NCBI GenBank assembly: GCA_035703165.1
Contig: DASSYR010000049.1
Span: forward strand, 1 to 64,000
Direction of reading: 5' to 3'
DNA: 64,000 bases
Source of the DNA: AWTP1-9 sp035703165
GTDB lineage: Bacteria > Bacteroidota > Bacteroidia > Chitinophagales > Chitinophagaceae
A program made the position numbers and the translations under genes. The notes beneath the pieces are model-generated. The model did no database searches. It saw only the letters and a program-made list of their open reading frames with translations, and had not been told where the DNA came from. Of the stretch, positions 36,764 through 45,984 are shown piece by piece (the stretch's first letter is position 1; the number at the start of each line of letters is the position of its first letter).

Positions 36764-37327
36764 ATGTTTATAGAACCCAATATTAAAGGCGAGCGCCGCG
36801 GCTGGATAGAAGTTATTTGCGGCTCCATGTTTTCCGGCAAAACAGAAGAGTTAATACGCCGCCTGAAAAGAGCAAAAATTGCCAATTTGAAAGTTGAGAT
36901 TTTTAAACCGGCTATTGACGTGCGGTATGATGAAGTAAAAATTGTGTCGCACGACGAAAACGCCATCCCTTCCACTCCTATTGACAACTCGCAAACCATT
37001 TTGCTAATGACGGAAGATGTAGATGTGGTAGGCATTGATGAAGCACAGTTTTTTGATAACGAAATTACCACAGTATGCGAAAAGCTTGCTTTGCGGGGCA
37101 CCCGGGTAATTGTGGCCGGACTGGACATGGATTTTATGGGCAGACCCTTTGGACAAATGCCTAATTTACTAGCCATTGCCGATTACATTACCAAGCTACA
37201 TGCCATTTGCGTTAGATGTGGCAATATTGCCAATATTTCTTATCGTAAAACAAATAGTGCCGAACAGGTTTTACTCGGAGAAAAAGATGTGTACGAACCC
37301 AGGTGCAGAAAATGTTACCACGAATAA
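36764..37327 (+). CDS. tdk: thymidine kinase
   Basis: A type II thymidine kinase of 187 residues. It has the P-loop GSMFSGKTEELIRRL, the catalytic GIDEAQFF segment, the lasso region and four zinc Cys (CVRCG and CRKC at the C terminus). It phosphorylates thymidine in the salvage pathway. ccmB follows at once and its start lies 11 bases past the tdk stop. Confidence 0.95.
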   Translation: MFIEPNIKGERRGWIEVICGSMFSGKTEELIRRLKRAKIANLKVEIFKPAIDVRYDEVKIVSHDENAIPSTPIDNSQTILLMTEDVDVVGIDEAQFFDNEITTVCEKLALRGTRVIVAGLDMDFMGRPFGQMPNLLAIADYITKLHAICVRCGNIANISYRKTNSAEQVLLGEKDVYEPRCRKCYHE

Positions 37328-37338
37328 TAATAAACCAG

Positions 37339-38001
37339 ATGAGTACCGTTAAAAATATACTGACGTTAACAAAAAAAGATTTTTTACTTGAATTTCGCCA
37401 ACAATATACTTTTTATGGTATTCTTTTATACGTAGCCTCTACTATTTTTGTTTTATACCTGGCTATGAAACAACCGGAAACGAGTGTATGGAACGGGTTG
37501 TTCTGGATGATTCAATTATTTATTTGCATTAACGCTGTTGCAAAAAGTTTTTTGCAGGAGGGACGCGGCCGGATGTTATATTTTTATACAATTGCCGGGG
37601 CAAAAGATTTTATTATTTCAAAGCTTATATATAATGCTTTGTTAATGTTGATAATGAGCCTCATAAGTTTATTACTTTTTACCTTGTTTTTGGGCAATCC
37701 TTTAATCAACATGCCGAGATTCATCGGAATGGTTTGTCTTGGAGGCATAAGTTTGAGCCTGGTGTTTACCCTGCTGGCAGCCATAGCGGCCAAGGCCCAG
37801 CAACAAGCGGCTTTAATGGCTATATTAGGTTTTCCTTTAATTATTCCGCAATTGTTACTACTCATCAAACTATCTAAATCGGCTTTTGGAGAAGTTTATG
37901 GCAGTGGAGTAGTTTCTCAAATTGTTTTACTTCTGGTGGGGCTGGATGTGTTGGTGATTGCGCTATCCTTAATTTTATTCCCTTTTTTGTGGAAAGATTA
38001 A
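37339..38001 (+). CDS. ccmB: heme exporter protein CcmB
   Basis: The membrane subunit of the CcmAB transporter for cytochrome c maturation. From the ATG at 37339 (MSTVKNILTLTKKDFLLEFRQQ) the protein is 220 residues with six hydrophobic helices. The in-frame ATG at 37303 is rejected because it lies inside the coding part of tdk. The ATPase CcmA is not in this window. A 136-base gap leads to ccmC. Confidence 0.85.
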   Translation: MSTVKNILTLTKKDFLLEFRQQYTFYGILLYVASTIFVLYLAMKQPETSVWNGLFWMIQLFICINAVAKSFLQEGRGRMLYFYTIAGAKDFIISKLIYNALLMLIMSLISLLLFTLFLGNPLINMPRFIGMVCLGGISLSLVFTLLAAIAAKAQQQAALMAILGFPLIIPQLLLLIKLSKSAFGEVYGSGVVSQIVLLLVGLDVLVIALSLILFPFLWKD

Positions 38002-38137
38002 ACGGTAATCTTATAAAATATAGGTTTTTTTGAATTTCGCCATTCATAGTAGTTCCCCTAATTTTGCTGCGCAATTAGCCATTTCTTGTTGAGTTGCTTG
38101 CCAAAAAACTCCCTAAAATGGCCAGCCCGATTCTTTT

Positions 38138-38812
38138 ATGAAGAAAAACTGGTGGAAAATATCAGCGGTTATTTTATTAATCTACACATTTATAGCAGGA
38201 TTCTTAAACCCTGTTCCCTATTTAAGTAATCTTGGAGAAAGTATTCGCAATTTGTACTTCCACGTACCTATGTGGTTTGGTATGATGGTATTATATACAG
38301 TTTCCCTGGTAAATGCTATGCGGTATCTCGCAAAGAAAAATCTTCTTTATGATATCTATGCCGAGGCGTATGCCCGCAGCGGAATTGTGTTTGGCTTGTT
38401 GGGTATAACCACGGGAATGATATGGGCAACCTATACCTGGGGTGAGCCCTGGAGTAATGATCCCAAACAGAACGGTGCTGCTATCGGACTGCTAATATAC
38501 TTTGCTTACATGGTGCTCCGTAATTCGATCACAGATTTAGACAAACGGGCCAGGATAAGCGCTGTGTATAACATTTTTGCTTTTTTTATTTTAATTCCTG
38601 CTATTTGGATTATGCCCCGGCTTGAAGAATCGCTTCATCCAGGAGGCCAGGGTGTAGAAGGAAATCCCGGTATTAATGGCAAAGACCTTGACCCGTCCAT
38701 GCGGATTGTTTTCTGGCCTGCCGTAATAGGATGGACACTTTTGGGTGTTTGGATAACCACTCTGTATATCCGATTAAAGAAACTTAAAGACAAACATTTA
38801 ATGCATGCGTAA
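38138..38812 (+). CDS. ccmC: cytochrome c biogenesis protein CcmC/CcsA family
   Basis: A six-helix protein of 224 residues. The heme-handling periplasmic segment reads WATYTWGEPWSNDPKQNGA, a variant of the tryptophan-rich motif, and YFHVPMWFGMM supplies one axial His. CcmC loads heme onto CcmE. The extended loop RLEESLHPGGQGVEGNPG carries a further His. It overlaps the ccmD-like gene by 8 bases, and its product would help mature NorC and the NirK cytochrome domain encoded 10 kb away. Confidence 0.87.
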   Translation: MKKNWWKISAVILLIYTFIAGFLNPVPYLSNLGESIRNLYFHVPMWFGMMVLYTVSLVNAMRYLAKKNLLYDIYAEAYARSGIVFGLLGITTGMIWATYTWGEPWSNDPKQNGAAIGLLIYFAYMVLRNSITDLDKRARISAVYNIFAFFILIPAIWIMPRLEESLHPGGQGVEGNPGINGKDLDPSMRIVFWPAVIGWTLLGVWITTLYIRLKKLKDKHLMHA

Positions 38813-39041
38813 ACAACTAAGCCAATTTATGCTGTTTTTACTTACTCTGTTCGCCTCATTCGCTTCTTTTGCGCAAGGTAACGAAGTAGTAAAATCTGCC
38901 TCTGAAACAAGAGGCTTTTTATACAGTAATGGAAAAATTTATGTAGTGGTGGCTGTATTGGTTACCATTTTAGCGGGATTGATTATTTATCTTTTTAATC
39001 TTGATCGTAAAATTTCCCGGCTGGAAAAAAATAAAGAGTAA
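38805..39041 (+). CDS. ccmD: CcmD-like small membrane protein
   Basis: The 78-residue protein has a signal peptide-like start (MLFLLTLFASFASFAQG) and one C-terminal transmembrane helix (VVVAVLVTILAGLIIYLF) with a basic tail DRKISRLEKNKE. CcmD proteins are small single-pass adaptors for release of holo-CcmE. Position and topology support this; sequence conservation in the family is low. Confidence 0.7.
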   Translation: MRKQLSQFMLFLLTLFASFASFAQGNEVVKSASETRGFLYSNGKIYVVVAVLVTILAGLIIYLFNLDRKISRLEKNKE

Positions 39042-39068
39042 TTCTTTCAAACTTTTAAATGATACATC

Positions 39069-40487
39069 ATGTCAGATCAACAGCACTATAGTTTCTTTGG
39101 CGCAGTAGAAAAAAGCTTCGACAAAGCGGCTAAATTTACTAAATGGGATAAAGGTATTCTGGAACAGATTAAACAGTGCAATGCCGTTTATCGCATGCAC
39201 TTCCCCGTAAAAATAGGGGACAAAATTGAAGTAATTAAAGCTTACCGTGTACAACACTCACATCATAAACTTCCCTGTAAAGGAGGTATCCGTTTTGCCA
39301 TGAGTGTTAACCTGGATGAAGTAATGGCGCTTGCCGCTTTAATGACTTACAAATGCGCTATCGTAAACGTGCCATTTGCCGGCGCTAAAGGTGGTATTAC
39401 AATAGATCCTAAGAAATATACTCCATACGAGTTAGAAAAAATTACCCGTCGTTATACATCCGAATTAATTAAGAAAAATTTTATCGGACCCGGTATTGAT
39501 GTTCCTGCACCTGACTATGGAACAGGAGAAAGAGAAATGGCCTGGATTGTTGACACCTATGCCAGCATGCGTCCCGGCGAAATTGACGCTTTGGGTTGTG
39601 TGACAGGAAAACCGGTTACACAGGGAGGTGTAAGAGGTAGGAAGGAAGCAACCGGGTTGGGTGTATTTTACGGAATAAGGGAAGTATGCAATATGCCCGA
39701 TATAATGAAAAAACTTGGGATGAATACGGGTATTGAAGGAAAAACGGTGATTGTGCAGGGAATGGGTAATGTAGGCTATCACGCAGCAAAATTCTTCCGC
39801 GAAGGTGGCGCAAAAGTAATTTGCCTGGCTGAGCATGATGGAGCGATTTATAATGCCGATGGATTAAATGAAGAAGAGGTTTTTCAACACAGAAAAAAAA
39901 CCGGCTCTATAAAAAATTTCCCTGGCGCTAAAAATATTGCTACCAGCGCTGAAGCGCTGGAGTTAGAATGTGATATTTTAATTCCCGCTGCATTGGAAAA
40001 TGTTATAAATGGAGAAAATGCCCCACGGATTAAAGCCAAAATGATTGGAGAAGCAGCAAACGGTCCTTTAACTCCCGAAGCGGATGAGGTGTTTATTACC
40101 AAAGGGGTGCTCGTTGTACCAGATATGTATCTTAATGCCGGTGGTGTTACCGTAAGCTATTTTGAATGGTTAAAAAATCTGAGCCACGTACGCTATGGAA
40201 GGATGGAAAAACGTTTTACAGAAAACCAGAACCGGCAAATGCTTGAACAAATAGAAGAAACGACCGGTAAAAAAGTGGTTGATAAAAAAAGACAGACAAT
40301 TATACATGGTCCCGATGAGGCTGATTTAGTATATAGCGGATTGGAGGAAACGATGATTTCGGCTACCCGTGAAATTATGGAAGCATGGAGAGCGAATCCT
40401 GAAATTCCGGATATGCGCACAGCCGCTTATGTAGTAGCCATAAACAAGGTTGGAACTTCATATGCTGAGTTAGGAATATTTCCTTAA
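39069..40487 (+). CDS. gdhA: glutamate dehydrogenase, animal-like form with an antenna-like insertion
   Basis: The enzyme interconverts glutamate and 2-oxoglutarate plus ammonia. The 472 residues include KGGIRFAMSVNLDEV (substrate Lys), AGAKGGI, GPGIDVPAPDYGTGEREM and VIVQGMGNVGYHAAKF (NAD(P) fold). Segments such as RAQHSxH, ITRRYTSELIKKNFIGPG and SYFEWLKNLSHVRYGR resemble animal GDH1 more than the usual bacterial hexameric enzyme. Residues ~375-420 form an insertion at the place of the animal antenna, about ten residues shorter. A strong terminator follows the gene. Confidence 0.9.
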   Translation: MSDQQHYSFFGAVEKSFDKAAKFTKWDKGILEQIKQCNAVYRMHFPVKIGDKIEVIKAYRVQHSHHKLPCKGGIRFAMSVNLDEVMALAALMTYKCAIVNVPFAGAKGGITIDPKKYTPYELEKITRRYTSELIKKNFIGPGIDVPAPDYGTGEREMAWIVDTYASMRPGEIDALGCVTGKPVTQGGVRGRKEATGLGVFYGIREVCNMPDIMKKLGMNTGIEGKTVIVQGMGNVGYHAAKFFREGGAKVICLAEHDGAIYNADGLNEEEVFQHRKKTGSIKNFPGAKNIATSAEALELECDILIPAALENVINGENAPRIKAKMIGEAANGPLTPEADEVFITKGVLVVPDMYLNAGGVTVSYFEWLKNLSHVRYGRMEKRFTENQNRQMLEQIEETTGKKVVDKKRQTIIHGPDEADLVYSGLEETMISATREIMEAWRANPEIPDMRTAAYVVAINKVGTSYAELGIFP

Positions 40488-40514
40488 CAGATTAGATAAA
40501 TTATTTTACACACA

Positions 40515-40538
40515 AATCCCGCTAAGGCGGGATTTTTT
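40515..40538 (+). terminator. intrinsic terminator of gdhA
   Basis: AATCCCGC pairs with GCGGGATT across a 4-base loop, followed by TTTT. It lies 28 bases past the gdhA stop. Confidence 0.8.
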
Positions 40539-40669
40539 AATAATCCGGGATTAATAAATACTTATTACAAAAAGACAGTAAAATAATTCACAGTCGTTCT
40601 ATAATAAAAAATATTAAACCATATCGAAAACAAAGTTTGTATAATTGCATCCTCTTATTTTAAAAAAAT

Positions 40670-41248
40670 ATGACAGAAAAAAAATTATTCATGGTTTTAC
40701 TGGGATGTAAGCCCCAGGGACGTAATACAGAACAACACGATATTTTTTTCGGTATTGGTGATTCGCTAAGGGATATGGTTCCTCAAATTGAAGCCTTCTG
40801 GAAAGATGCCGGCAAAATTCATATTGATTGTTGGAGGGAGGTAACTACAGTAGATGGCTATTCAATTACCATAAAATCCAGAACGACACCTATCCCACCA
40901 TCATCTTCTACAGACGAAAAATTATTTTTTATTAACCTGGGAGGGTATAAAGAAAATGATTTTGAAGAGTACCATTATAAAATGTTAAGAATTGCCAGGG
41001 AAAAAGGGAAGGCTATCCAGGATGCCATGCAAACAGCTTTTTACAAACACATGAGCTTTAAAGGTGCGGAATCGCATATTGATGACAAATATGGAGTAGA
41101 TGTGGATGATATTTATGAAATACAGGACATCCTTTCTCCTGAACTAAAAGAGCAATACAAAATTTGCGTAGAAAAAGGAACAGGTAACATTATGGAAGAT
41201 GAATTGCATCCGGGTTATACCAAAATAAGCGACCTTGTGACGCGGTAG
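40670..41248 (+). CDS. DUF1543 domain-containing protein
   Basis: A soluble 192-residue protein with two similar halves. The first contains LLGCKPQGRNTEQHDIFFGIGDSL and DCWREVTTVDGY; the second contains FFINLGGYKENDFEEYHYKM. This matches the DUF1543 family as I remember it. The function is unknown. It stands alone, after the gdhA terminator and convergent with accC. Confidence 0.72.
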   Translation: MTEKKLFMVLLGCKPQGRNTEQHDIFFGIGDSLRDMVPQIEAFWKDAGKIHIDCWREVTTVDGYSITIKSRTTPIPPSSSTDEKLFFINLGGYKENDFEEYHYKMLRIAREKGKAIQDAMQTAFYKHMSFKGAESHIDDKYGVDVDDIYEIQDILSPELKEQYKICVEKGTGNIMEDELHPGYTKISDLVTR

Positions 41249-41281
41249 GTATTAAATCGCTTATTTAGTTTTTTACAAAAT

Positions 41282-42619
41282 TTATTTCAACTGAAAAGTT
41301 TCTAAAAACTTAGTTGTAAAATTCCCGGCTATAAAATTTTCATCTCTCATTAATTGCTGATGAAAAGGGATTGTGGTTTTAACCCCTTCAATTACATATT
41401 CAGCCAGCGCTCTGCTCATGGTATTAATAGCTTCTTCTCTTGTACGGGCTACCGCAATAATTTTGGCAATCATCGAATCGTAGTATGGAGGAATTACATA
41501 ACCGGTATATACATGCGAATCTACCCGAATACCATGACCACCGGGTTGGTGTAATACAGTAATTCTTCCCGGCGATGGGCGAAAATCATTATACGGATCT
41601 TCGGCATTAATGCGACATTCTATTGCATGCATTTCAGGAAAATAATTTTTCCCGCTAATAGGCTCACCCATAGCAATTTTGATTTGCTCTTTTATCAAAT
41701 CAAAATTAGTTACCTCTTCCGTAACACAATGCTCCACCTGTATCCTCGTATTCATTTCCATAAAATAGAAGTTACGGTGTTTGTCCACAAGGAACTCGAT
41801 AGTACCCACACTTTCGTAATTAATAGCACTGGCGGCTTTTATAGCTGCTTCTCCCATACGTTCCCGCAATTCGGGCGTCATAAATGGCGAAGGTGATTCT
41901 TCCACTAATTTTTGATGGCGGCGTTGAATAGAACAATCTCTCTCGCTAAGATGGCAAACCTTTCCGTAACGGTCACCCGCAACCTGGATTTCTATATGGC
42001 GTGGCTCTTCAACAAATTTTTCCATATAAATCCCGTCATTTTTAAAAGCTGCTGCCGCTTCTGCTTTTGCAGTATTATAAGCTTTTTCTAATTCGCTTTC
42101 CTCCCAAACCAGGCGCATGCCTTTACCACCGCCACCTGCTGTAGCTTTTAGTATTACAGGATAACCAATTTCTTTTGCCAAACCCTTGGCCTCCTCTACA
42201 CTTTGCAATAAACCCTCGCCTCCGGGAACAACCGGCACACCGGCCTTTATCATGGTTTCCTTTGCAGTAATTTTATCCCCCATAGCATTAATCATTTGGG
42301 GAGTAGGGCCAATAAATTTTATTCCATGATCGGCACAAATTTGCGAAAATCTTGCATTTTCTGCCAGGAACCCATAACCCGGGTGAATAGCATCAGCATT
42401 GGTAATTTCTGCTGCTGCCATAAGATGTGGTATATTTAAATACGAATCTGCACTCGCCGGCTTACCTATGCAAACAGCTTCATCAGCAAACTTTACATGT
42501 AAACTGTCCTTATCGGCGGTGGAATAAACGGCTACGGTTTTAATACCCATTTCGCGGCATGTACGTATAACACGTAACGCAATCTCTCCTCTGTTGGCTA
42601 TTAAGATTTTTTTGAACAT
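41282..42619 (-). CDS. accC: acetyl-CoA carboxylase, biotin carboxylase subunit
   Basis: A 445-residue ATP-grasp enzyme. ILIANRGEIALRVIRTCREMGI opens the pre-ATP-grasp domain; AGGGGKGMRLV is the glycine-rich lid; EMNTRIQVEHCVTEEVT contains catalytic residues and RINAEDP the biotin-carboxylase C-terminal mark. It carboxylates the biotin of AccB using bicarbonate and ATP for fatty-acid synthesis. It lies downstream of efp and accB in the common Bacteroidota order. Confidence 0.95.
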   Translation of the reverse strand: MFKKILIANRGEIALRVIRTCREMGIKTVAVYSTADKDSLHVKFADEAVCIGKPASADSYLNIPHLMAAAEITNADAIHPGYGFLAENARFSQICADHGIKFIGPTPQMINAMGDKITAKETMIKAGVPVVPGGEGLLQSVEEAKGLAKEIGYPVILKATAGGGGKGMRLVWEESELEKAYNTAKAEAAAAFKNDGIYMEKFVEEPRHIEIQVAGDRYGKVCHLSERDCSIQRRHQKLVEESPSPFMTPELRERMGEAAIKAASAINYESVGTIEFLVDKHRNFYFMEMNTRIQVEHCVTEEVTNFDLIKEQIKIAMGEPISGKNYFPEMHAIECRINAEDPYNDFRPSPGRITVLHQPGGHGIRVDSHVYTGYVIPPYYDSMIAKIIAVARTREEAINTMSRALAEYVIEGVKTTIPFHQQLMRDENFIAGNFTTKFLETFQLK

Positions 42620-42712
42620 GTAATCAATTTCAAAATTTCGGGATATAAAGATTAACCAGTGATTATGAACTTATTGTTCATTTGCTTTACCAGTAACCAT
42701 AAAACTACCAAA

Positions 42713-43198
42713 CTAACTTGGATCTACTAAGAACAGTGGCTGATCGTATTCTACGGGTGAAGAATCTTCAACCAATACTTTTACAACCTTACCTTTTACT
42801 TCGCTTTCAATTTCATTAAACAGCTTCATAGCTTCTACAATACAAACTACTTTGCCGGGGGCTACTTCATCACCTACCTCTACAAATACTGGTTTATCGG
42901 GAGCTGAACGACGATAGAAAGTTCCTATCATCGGGCTTTTTATCGCTATTAAATTATCAGCCTGTGGCTCAGCTTTGGCCTGTGTTGAAGCAGGTGCGGG
43001 AGCCGCCAAAGCGGGAGCAGGAATAGATGCAGGAGCGGCTACAGCCGAAATAACAGCTGGTGTAGGCGACATAACCTGCGTAATATTTTCTTCTTTTTGC
43101 TTTATCGTTAACCGGAATCCTTTTTCTTCGATTGTAACCTCACTTAAATTGGATTTGTTGACTATTTTAATCAACTCCTGAATTTGTTTAAAATCCAT
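42713..43198 (-). CDS. accB: acetyl-CoA carboxylase, biotin carboxyl carrier protein
   Basis: Length 161 residues: an N-terminal helical part, an Ala/Pro-rich flexible linker (residues ~45-80) and a biotinyl domain with the biotin Lys in VCIVEAMKLFNEIE. It carries carboxybiotin between AccC and the transferase subunits. accC follows after 93 bases. Confidence 0.95.
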   Translation of the reverse strand: MDFKQIQELIKIVNKSNLSEVTIEEKGFRLTIKQKEENITQVMSPTPAVISAVAAPASIPAPALAAPAPASTQAKAEPQADNLIAIKSPMIGTFYRRSAPDKPVFVEVGDEVAPGKVVCIVEAMKLFNEIESEVKGKVVKVLVEDSSPVEYDQPLFLVDPS

Positions 43199-43360
43199 GT
43201 GGAAGATATTTCGTTAGATAAAAATTGGACGGCTAAGATATGGAAAAGCGAAGCAGAATAAGGCAGTTTTTTAAAATTTTGTAGTAAAATGAAGGAAAAA
43301 TTATTAAAACAGTGAAAAAATATGCAAAGTCTGTCATTTATTGAAGCATATTCCGTAAAT

Positions 43361-43924
43361 CTATTTCACTCTTTCCACGTATTCACCGGTTTTTGTATTT
43401 ACTCTAATCAACTCTCCCTCTTCTACAAACAGCGGAACCATAACAGTTGCTCCTGTTTCTACAGTGGCAGCCTTTAAGGTACGGGTAGCAGTGTCACCTC
43501 TCACCCCCGGTTCGCTATATGTTATTTTAAGTACAATTTTATCGGGTAATTCCACACTCATTGGCAATTCAGTTTCTGTATTTACCAGCATGCTCACTTC
43601 CTGTCCTTCTTTTAAAAATTGAGGCGCATCTACCATATTTTCGCTTACAGCCAGTTGTTCAAAGGTCTCAACATCCATAAAGTTGTAACCTGTATCATCT
43701 TTATATAAAAACTGATAATTTTTTCTTTCTACTCTTACCGGGTAAATATTATCGCCGCTATTCCATGTTTTTTCTATGGTGCGGTTATTATCAACCCCTT
43801 TAAGCTTTGCCCACACTTTAGCAGCAGCCCGGGCCGTTTTATTTTCTCCAAATTCTACTACAGAATATAAACTGCCGTCTAATTTCAAAATCATACCGCG
43901 GCTGATGTCTGATGTATTTGCCAT
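43361..43924 (-). CDS. efp: elongation factor P with a non-canonical tip loop
   Basis: EF-P rescues ribosomes stalled at polyproline stretches. The 187-residue protein has the three beta-barrels and the C-terminal signature VPLFVEEGELIRVNTKTGEYVERVK. The tip loop, normally PGKG with the modified Lys, here reads GENKTARAA; a Lys is kept, but its context PGKG is lost. Such a loop hints at a different modification or none. A promoter with perfect spacing lies upstream. Confidence 0.93.
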   Translation of the reverse strand: MANTSDISRGMILKLDGSLYSVVEFGENKTARAAAKVWAKLKGVDNNRTIEKTWNSGDNIYPVRVERKNYQFLYKDDTGYNFMDVETFEQLAVSENMVDAPQFLKEGQEVSMLVNTETELPMSVELPDKIVLKITYSEPGVRGDTATRTLKAATVETGATVMVPLFVEEGELIRVNTKTGEYVERVK

Positions 43925-43943
43925 ATCCTTTTTTTAGAGGCCG

Positions 43944-43975
43944 CAAAGATAAGGCACATACAGCAAGCCAGCAAA
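43944..43975 (-). promoter_or_regulatory. efp promoter
   Basis: The minus strand has TTTG (43972-43975), a 20-base spacer and TATCTTTG (43944-43951), about 20 bases before the efp ATG. Both boxes and spacing fit the Bacteroidota consensus. Confidence 0.62.
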
Positions 43976-43996
43976 TTGAATAAGGTTAAACCAAGA

Positions 43997-45958
43997 CTAT
44001 CCTTTAACATCTACGGTAAAATAATTGCTCTGATCGTCGCTGCGAAAAAATAACCTGACTCTGGTAAAATCAACAGCATCAAAACTGCCCAGTTTCCCCT
44101 TTTTTCCTTTTACATAGCCGGACAACTTAATCACTTCTCCTTTTTTGTTAAATTCAATATTGTCAAATACCAATTGATATCCTGCTCTTTTTGCTGTTTC
44201 TTTTGTCTGCTCAATAGATTGCCTCGTATCTGTATTTTTAATAATCACTATTACATAATCATTTACAGCAGGAGCCACTTCATCATCAATTAATGGGGCT
44301 ATGGCTATTTCCGCAGGTGTAGGAGCATCTGTAGAAACTACTACAGGAGAGATAGGTGCATCGGGAGTATTATTAGGCACAACTATTACGTCTGCAACTT
44401 CAGGCTTCACCGCAGGAGGTGCGCTATTTGATATAACACTGCTTTTGCTTATTACTGCACCGGGAGCAATAGCTACCGGCGAAACAACTGCACCGTATTT
44501 CGCTTCGTAACTGGCTTTTTGTTCTTTGTTGTTTAAATCATAACGTTCAATATCTCCATTTTTTAACGTTACCGTTGCTTTATTATTATTGATATTTATA
44601 GTCTGTACTGTAGCCGGCAAAGTAACCACGGGTGGCGTCGGCGGTATGGGAGGCATTACACCATATTTATTTTCAAATGTTTCTTTTTCATCCGGATTAT
44701 CCAAATTATACTTTTCAATAGTCCCGTTTTTTAATTTTATCGTTGCTCTGTTATCATTGATTACCATTGAAGAAAATTCTTTTGAAATAATTGCTGAATT
44801 CTCGTAGCAGCCTGAAGGGATATCTATTATTCCATACCGATTTTCATAATCGCTTTGATTTTCCTCCCACTTGGTAAGCAACATTTGAGTAACTTCCTTC
44901 TTATTCTTATCTCTTACCACCACCAGGCAATTACCTTTGTTTTCTTTAACCTCAATATAAAATCCTTTTTCATTTAATGTAGTATCAGGAATTGAATCGG
45001 GCTTATTGGAAATTTCGGACATCATAGTAGAAACAACTTGAGACGGGGGAAATAAACTATTTTTTTCATTACCCTGTATCTTGTGCCTGAAGGCAAGTAA
45101 CAAAACTGCAGCTAAAGGCAGAACAAACAGAAATTTTGCTAAGTGCAGTTTGGCACTTTTCATTTTGTTCATCATGGTTATACGTTTTTTAAGTGATGAT
45201 AAATTAAACGGATGAGCTATACTATAAGGCATGGCGCCGGTTACTTTTAACAAGAGGTACTGGTATTCTTTTTTATTAAGGCCACTTTGTAACACATTAT
45301 CATCCGCAATAAACTCCAAATTTTGTCGAATAGCCTGCCGGATAAACCAGGCAAATGGATTATACCAATTAACAATACAAAGAAGCTCGCCAAACAAAAC
45401 ATCCAGGCTGTGTTTTTGTTTTATATGGATAAACTCATGCCTGATGATTTCTTCCAACTCCGCTGCGCTATGCCGGTGCCGGTTAATGTAAATAGAATTG
45501 CCAAAGGAAAAAGGGAGTATATCCTCTTCTACCTGGAATAGCTTTATACCATCTACTCCCAGAAGAGTGGCTCTGTACTTCATCCTTTTGTAGGAATACA
45601 ATTGCATTATTAGTCTGAATAACAATACCATTGCGCCAATAATCAATATAATAGTCACCCACTCCCACAAATTAACCTGTTGCGTATGTTGTGCATTAAA
45701 ATGAGTTAATGGCAACTGTGCCGTAAACTTTTGAAGAACCGGTACGGCCTTTACCCAGGTAGATTCGTTAAGAGATGCTTTATTTAAAAAAGGATTGATA
45801 TTAATAAAAGGAATAACAAAACAAATAGCTGTATAAAATACCAGGTACAACCGGTTCCACAAATAAAAAGTAAGCCTGCTTAATACCAAACGGTAAAATA
45901 AATACACAACCAATAATGCAATATTCAGTTTCAATAAATAATCAAATAAGAAAGGCAT
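43997..45958 (-). CDS. BlaR1-type M56 membrane metallopeptidase with a novel repeat-bearing periplasmic region
   Basis: Four membrane helices in the first ~285 residues carry a cytoplasmic M56 domain with the zinc motif IIRHEFIHIKQKH and the third ligand in LEFIADD. The remainder (~290-653) has no penicillin-sensor domain. It contains repeats of the form ATxxLKNGxIExYxLxN...FENKYG at residues ~395-430 and ~450-490, with a weaker unit before them, a Pro-rich linker and a C-terminal domain. Members cleave a partner BlaI repressor on sensing an outside signal. The signal here is unknown. The BlaI-type gene is upstream, 26 bases away. Confidence 0.83.
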   Translation of the reverse strand: MPFLFDYLLKLNIALLVVYLFYRLVLSRLTFYLWNRLYLVFYTAICFVIPFININPFLNKASLNESTWVKAVPVLQKFTAQLPLTHFNAQHTQQVNLWEWVTIILIIGAMVLLFRLIMQLYSYKRMKYRATLLGVDGIKLFQVEEDILPFSFGNSIYINRHRHSAAELEEIIRHEFIHIKQKHSLDVLFGELLCIVNWYNPFAWFIRQAIRQNLEFIADDNVLQSGLNKKEYQYLLLKVTGAMPYSIAHPFNLSSLKKRITMMNKMKSAKLHLAKFLFVLPLAAVLLLAFRHKIQGNEKNSLFPPSQVVSTMMSEISNKPDSIPDTTLNEKGFYIEVKENKGNCLVVVRDKNKKEVTQMLLTKWEENQSDYENRYGIIDIPSGCYENSAIISKEFSSMVINDNRATIKLKNGTIEKYNLDNPDEKETFENKYGVMPPIPPTPPVVTLPATVQTININNNKATVTLKNGDIERYDLNNKEQKASYEAKYGAVVSPVAIAPGAVISKSSVISNSAPPAVKPEVADVIVVPNNTPDAPISPVVVSTDAPTPAEIAIAPLIDDEVAPAVNDYVIVIIKNTDTRQSIEQTKETAKRAGYQLVFDNIEFNKKGEVIKLSGYVKGKKGKLGSFDAVDFTRVRLFFRSDDQSNYFTVDVKG

Positions 45959-45984
45959 GTTTTTTTTATTAGCAGTAAAAACTT

